A DNA stretch of 64,000 nt. It comes from Strongylocentrotus droebachiensis. Taxonomy: Eukaryota; Echinodermata; Echinoidea; Camarodonta; Strongylocentrotidae. Each line of letters opens with the position of its first letter. The first letter of the stretch is position 1. The notes under the pieces are model-generated. The model was given only the letters and a program-made list of their open reading frames with translations. It was not told the DNA's origin and did no database searches. Of this stretch, positions 59,646-64,000 are shown one piece after another. The DNA lies in assembly GCA_035222895.1 (NCBI GenBank), contig JAVYIG010000405.1, positions 304,501-368,500 on the forward strand. Reading direction: 5' to 3'. The position numbers were made by a program, and so were the translations under genes.

Positions 59646-62600
59646 GAATTCTGATAAAATCCTTGTATCATCATGTTGATCATTGTATTACTGTGCTAGG
59701 TTGTACGAACATTACTAACAATACCCCGACGAATGATTGGATCGCAAAGCTCTTCTCTACTTCATAAAGTCTGTTGATAATGGATTGCATCTTACATCTG
59801 TTATCTTGTCTACTATTTAATGCTCTAAAGCCAAACAATTTTTTTTTGTTGACGATATGGCTTCGGTTGAATGGCACTTGTCAGAGTTCTTTGGTTACGT
59901 AGTTACGTAAAAAGTTTACTTCCGTTGAAGGTGCTGTTAATACGGGTTTGTAACCAAGTCTAAATAAACCAGGAAATGTGTTATGCGTATTCAACTTTTA
60001 GCGAATTATACGAATGACAAAAATAAACAATCAAATAATACGTTTGGTATATATTATACATGATTAAAAAGCGAATATGAAATAATTGAAGCACGATCCG
60101 AATGAAACATACTGACATTGGATTGTCACCTGTATCTGTTTAGTAAACTGTAGACCAAATGTTCAGGAGACCGAATGTCCACAAATAAAACCGAGACATT
60201 CCGTCTCTGAACTTTTGATTTCTGGCCCACTGAAATGTATTACCTGTTTTAATGTGCCCAACTACGACCTTCGGTTGGTGGGCCTATGGTTTCGTGGACA
60301 TTCGTCCTCAAGAACCAACAACCTTCTTTCTATGCCTTGTTGATATTCGGCCACTTGAACCTTCGACCTTGATGCCATTAGTGAAGTTCCCCTTAAGACC
60401 CCCCCCCCTTGAACATGCAAGTGAAACAAAAAGTTACCATCTAATGTCGATACAAAAGGCAAAGCGAGGCATTAATTTCATATTAACTGGATGCACCATA
60501 AATCAATCAACGACAATTTTGAAGGGGATACCTACAATTATCGAAAATACATGATGCGGAATGGATGCCTCATTAGAAAAATGAATTTCAAATTTACTTT
60601 GATTATACGATTCATATTTCCTGGGAGATCCAGCTTTACCACTCTAAGGATATCAGCTGTGTGTTTTCGAACCAGTGTGTTGTGTCAAGACCATCTGAAA
60701 AGTTTACACCAAAACGCTTAATTAGTTTGCGAAGGTCCTGAATCTCATTGCTTTTGAAATAAACATGTAGAACTAATTTCATGAATAAACCCCAAGGTCT
60801 ATCCAATCTATTGGCTGGTAGTGTATAGTAGTGGCATTTCATCAATGTCACGTTCCTTTGTAATCATCTGTATTTTATGTCGATGTTTCACTGTATTTCC
60901 ACAACCTGTGTAACAATCGCGTTGTTTAACCGTCACGTTTGTATTCACATTCTGGCAAATGTTACAGAGAGGTAAATATTTGATGAAAGGTGGCAAAATT
61001 TAGAATCCACAATGAAGTCAATTCGTTTTGTGGATCAGTTTTCCCTAAAAGTTAAATAAAGCGTTCAACTAAAGGAAAGAAAAATTGGGGCCGCGCCTTA
61101 TATTATCGAATTTCACAATTATTTCCACCGCTCTCCTTGCATATATGATAAGCCAGGGGATGAACACAATAGTAATAACTTCTTTCTACCTCTTTTCAAC
61201 AACCTATATCAGTCGCGTCACGGAATGTAAGTAATGTAAGCTATATTTGTTATGTATCAACGAGCTGCGTGCTTACCTAACACAAATAGCGTGGAAGTTT
61301 GTAATGAGATGTGTATGAGATGACGGCACGCTTTTGAAACAGACTCCAGCGAATGTGTACCAATTGTCTCCGTTTGTTTTTGTGCTCGTGATACCTGCTT
61401 ATTTTAATGTGCGATGAGACATTTTCCTGCAAATATTGTCATAATCGGGTGTATTAATTCGCGTGCAATTTCACGAAGTGCGTGACTATAACTGGATAAC
61501 CGAACACATCTTACATGTGGTTATGGTGAGATGGCAAGAACGGATTTAAACTTTCCTTAACCTCATGATAACCTCATTCACAGCTTACCGTTAATTGGAA
61601 ATAAAAATAGACTGTAGCGAAGGATACTAGCTATGAAATTAAGTTTGTGAAAAAGTGGCTTGTGGAAAATATTGAAATTAATGAGACCGACAATATCGAA
61701 CTCCTGGGACTTCCGAAATATTTAATTGTCAAGCAAAAATATAAAATATAAACTATATGATGCCTTCTCCACCAACCTGTTGAAATGCCTCAAATAATTC
61801 AAAACAATTTAGACCCCTATCTTTCTAAGTAATACATCGACAGAGTTATTAGAAGAAGGAATGGACTGTACGGAAAAGATGATAAATGTTAAGGTAGTCA
61901 ACTTGCTCGCGTTTAATTGCCTTCGGTATTGAGCTATAATTGGAAAGTATCGCTCTTCGTCACGTAGATTCGCTTCAGGCACAGATTGGACAAAAATGAG
62001 GTTCACTCATTTGTTTTACTTATCCTATCCTGTCTCTGATATTATTTTCACCAACAACAAAACAATTTCCCCTAGGAAATCAAAGCGAGTCCACCAACGA
62101 CAATCATGGGAGAGCCGAAATAAACAAACTCCACCAGTTGAAGGGATGGAATCCAATTATGCTTTAAAGTTTATGTAAGCTTTTATCCCTCGAGGCGTTT
62201 ATACACGTTACTGCTTCTATGTTTTAAAGTCGACCTATTTTGATTAATCTGTTGCTTGTTATCTTGTACGGTCAGATTAACTCCGATAAATCAAAATCCA
62301 GTGATGGCAACCAAGAGGGAGTATAGTTTCCTTAGTAAACACAAACTTCTAACGAAACAGTGTATTCGGTAAAAAGGATTTTTTTTTTGCCTCTAGTGGG
62401 GCATCATATTTCTTGTTCAGGTCAAAAAAATAAAGAATGACAAAAAATACTAAAAATAGTTATGAAGATATCCAATTTTGCTCTTGCTCCGACACTTAAA
62501 TTACTGAAATAGGTCAGTACAAGACACGCTAAAGATAAAAAGGGAAACAACTTGGTTAACGGAAAAAGCACACAAACTCATGAACTGAAATCCCATTGCG

Positions 62601-62847
62601 TTTATCACCCATGGGTTATATGTAGATATCAATACTTCATTCCGTAACATCAAATTCCGAATGTCATTTCTGAGCGGAATAAGCAACCAACAAGAAACAA
62701 AAATATTCAAATCACGAACTATTTTGTATTATACAACAAATTTCGTCCCAAATTATCACTTTATAACCGCAGTACTAATATTGCTTGTACTTTCAAAGTC
62801 TCAATGAAAAATAAGCCTCAAATATAGCATTGCAAAATTGACTGAGG

Positions 62848-63347
62848 TTAAAGGTATTACAAAGTTTTGGGAAATTTTGAAAAATGGGTGGATAGTGATT
62901 TTAATATATTTGGATGCCCCAGTGGATGTATTAAAAACACCAGAAATTTCAGCCCCTAAAACACTTGTGCTTTCGAGAAAAATTGAATATAAAGATTTAC
63001 CGGTGCATGCTCCCGGTAAATTTAGATAAATTTCAAATTGTACGGCCGTACAATGGTAGCTGCGACCATGAAAATCTCAGAGTATGTAGTTGTGGTATAT
63101 AATTTCCGAACGAGAATAGCTAATCAGTCAATTTTAGTCAAAAAACATTGTTTTATAGCTTAATTAATATCTTGACCTTGAGAGGGAGCTATTGAACATA
63201 AAGTGTTTATTATTTACAATTTCATAATTTTAGAGTCGATTTCGACCGCGACAACGATCACTGAATATTGTAGGATCGTATATGCTTCCAATATGTTCAT
63301 TTGAACCAAATTCATGACCCCATTACAAAACTTTTTATTACCTTTAA
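62848..63347. mobile_element. TTAA-flanked MITE, family 1 copy 2
   Basis: Same family and same orientation as 2889-3398, with many substitutions and small indels, so the two are old insertions. TTAA sits at 62848-62851 and 63344-63347. The ends read aggtattacaaagttttg and, reversed from the right, aggtaataaaaagttttg. A short open frame across it is not a gene. Confidence 0.8.
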
Positions 63348-64000
63348 ACTAACTCGTATAACACGGTTAAAGATATATTGGATGTCCATCATTATAAAGT
63401 AATATAGCAAACGACTAATATTAGTGAGTTGAATTACAATATTAACAAGAAGCCATACATTTTAATTAACTGTACTAACTAAAAGCTGCAGGCGATTCAA
63501 TTATAAATATAGTATAATAATCATTAGGGCGGTCATTATTAGAATATGTTCCATTATTTTGTCTGACATCATTCAAACGTTTTTTAAGATCATTAATAAT
63601 GTCCAAGTCTTTTTGCCTTTCCTCACGTCTTCTGTAAAAAAAGTAAATGGTCTTTTAAAAGAGGTTTCTATAATCATCGACGTTTATTTGATACGAAGAC
63701 GAGTCGTACATCATGATTGTCTTCGTAAACGAATTATTGATACGTCATTTAGTTTTTGTCACGACGTCAATCTGATCAATGAACGATTCCGTTGTCGATC
63801 CACGACTTCATTGGAACCTAATACTCCTGGTAAATCAAGGTGAAAAGGTCGCGTTTGTTATTGGGTGTACTAGTTGTCCCATTAAGCAATTACTTATCAT
63901 AGGAGCATGTAATCAATGCACAAAATAATGACTTCCAATAACCTTGCAAAAAAAAGGATAAGCATTTTTTAAGAGGGGGGGGTGGCAACCCCCTGGTAGC
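63348..64000. other. No gene recognised at the right edge
   Basis: A 94-codon plus-strand frame (63559-63843) has no known domain. A G8 run lies near 63975-63983. Confidence 0.5.

Larger units (their letters stand above)
56906..62847. other. No firm gene seen
   Basis: A GC-richer patch at 59110-59390 has open frames on both strands. A frame at 60252-60554 contains two similar stretches (VDIRPQEPTTF and VDIRPLEPSTL) from a short 51-base-spaced repeat. Neither gives a recognised protein. Confidence 0.45.

Noticed and set aside
62838..63029. 63-codon frame
   Set aside because: It lies within the TTAA-flanked MITE; the related copy at 2889-3398 does not keep it open.

Overview
This is a eukaryotic, AT-rich, gene-poor stretch of a nuclear genome. 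Long GA/CT microsatellites, homopolymer G/C runs, frequent tacatgta-type words, a tRNA-derived SINE, several truncated non-LTR retroposon ends, TTAA-flanked MITEs and a tyrosine-recombinase retroelement all point to a marine invertebrate. An echinoderm (sea-urchin-like) genome is my best guess, but this is inference from repeat style and no diagnostic host gene is present. I see no complete host gene. Most open frames are translations of simple repeats, of TE DNA, or chance frames.

The outstanding object is at 17674-24508. It is a retroelement of the split-direct-repeat kind (A1 - internal region - B1 - A2 - B2), the architecture known for the PAT/Ngaro/VIPER branch of the DIRS order. It carries the C-terminal half of a tyrosine recombinase (HxxR and Tyr present, one frameshift) and an intact SGNH/GDSL-type hydrolase frame behind a good splice acceptor. 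No reverse transcriptase or gag was found. A1 stops after 280 of the about 584 bases of A2, so the left part of A, gag, RT/RNase H and the recombinase N-terminus appear to have been deleted. The A copies are identical over 280 bp, and the B copies differ by one substitution seen plus a 2-versus-3 copy difference in a 107-bp tandem unit, so the insertion or last recombination is recent. The ends share TAAT, as expected for recombinase-mediated insertion without a target duplication.

Other mobile DNA: two copies of one TTAA-flanked MITE family (2889-3398 and 62848-63347), two further TTAA-flanked MITEs (25208-25670 and 51883-52399), one TA-flanked element with about 285-bp inverted arms (37666-38661), a minus-strand tRNA-derived SINE (about 39640-39910), and retroposon 3' ends with differing tails near 8306, 9268, 18612, 21690, 26706 and 44721. 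Tandem arrays: about 20 copies of a 38-bp unit (7279-8053), three copies of a 213-bp unit (11470-12108), two copies of a 259-bp unit (40811-41348) and a C-tract foldback (6575-7012).

Layout: 1-6260 non-genic with one MITE; 6261-9500 repeats and retroposon remnants; 9500-17673 non-genic with microsatellites and a weak candidate exon at 13301-13563; 17674-24508 retroelement; 24509-37165 non-genic with a MITE and GA/CT tracts; 37166-39910 GA tract, foldback MITE and SINE; 39911-51882 non-genic; 51883-64000 MITEs, a candidate laminin-G exon at 56582-56685 and more non-genic DNA.
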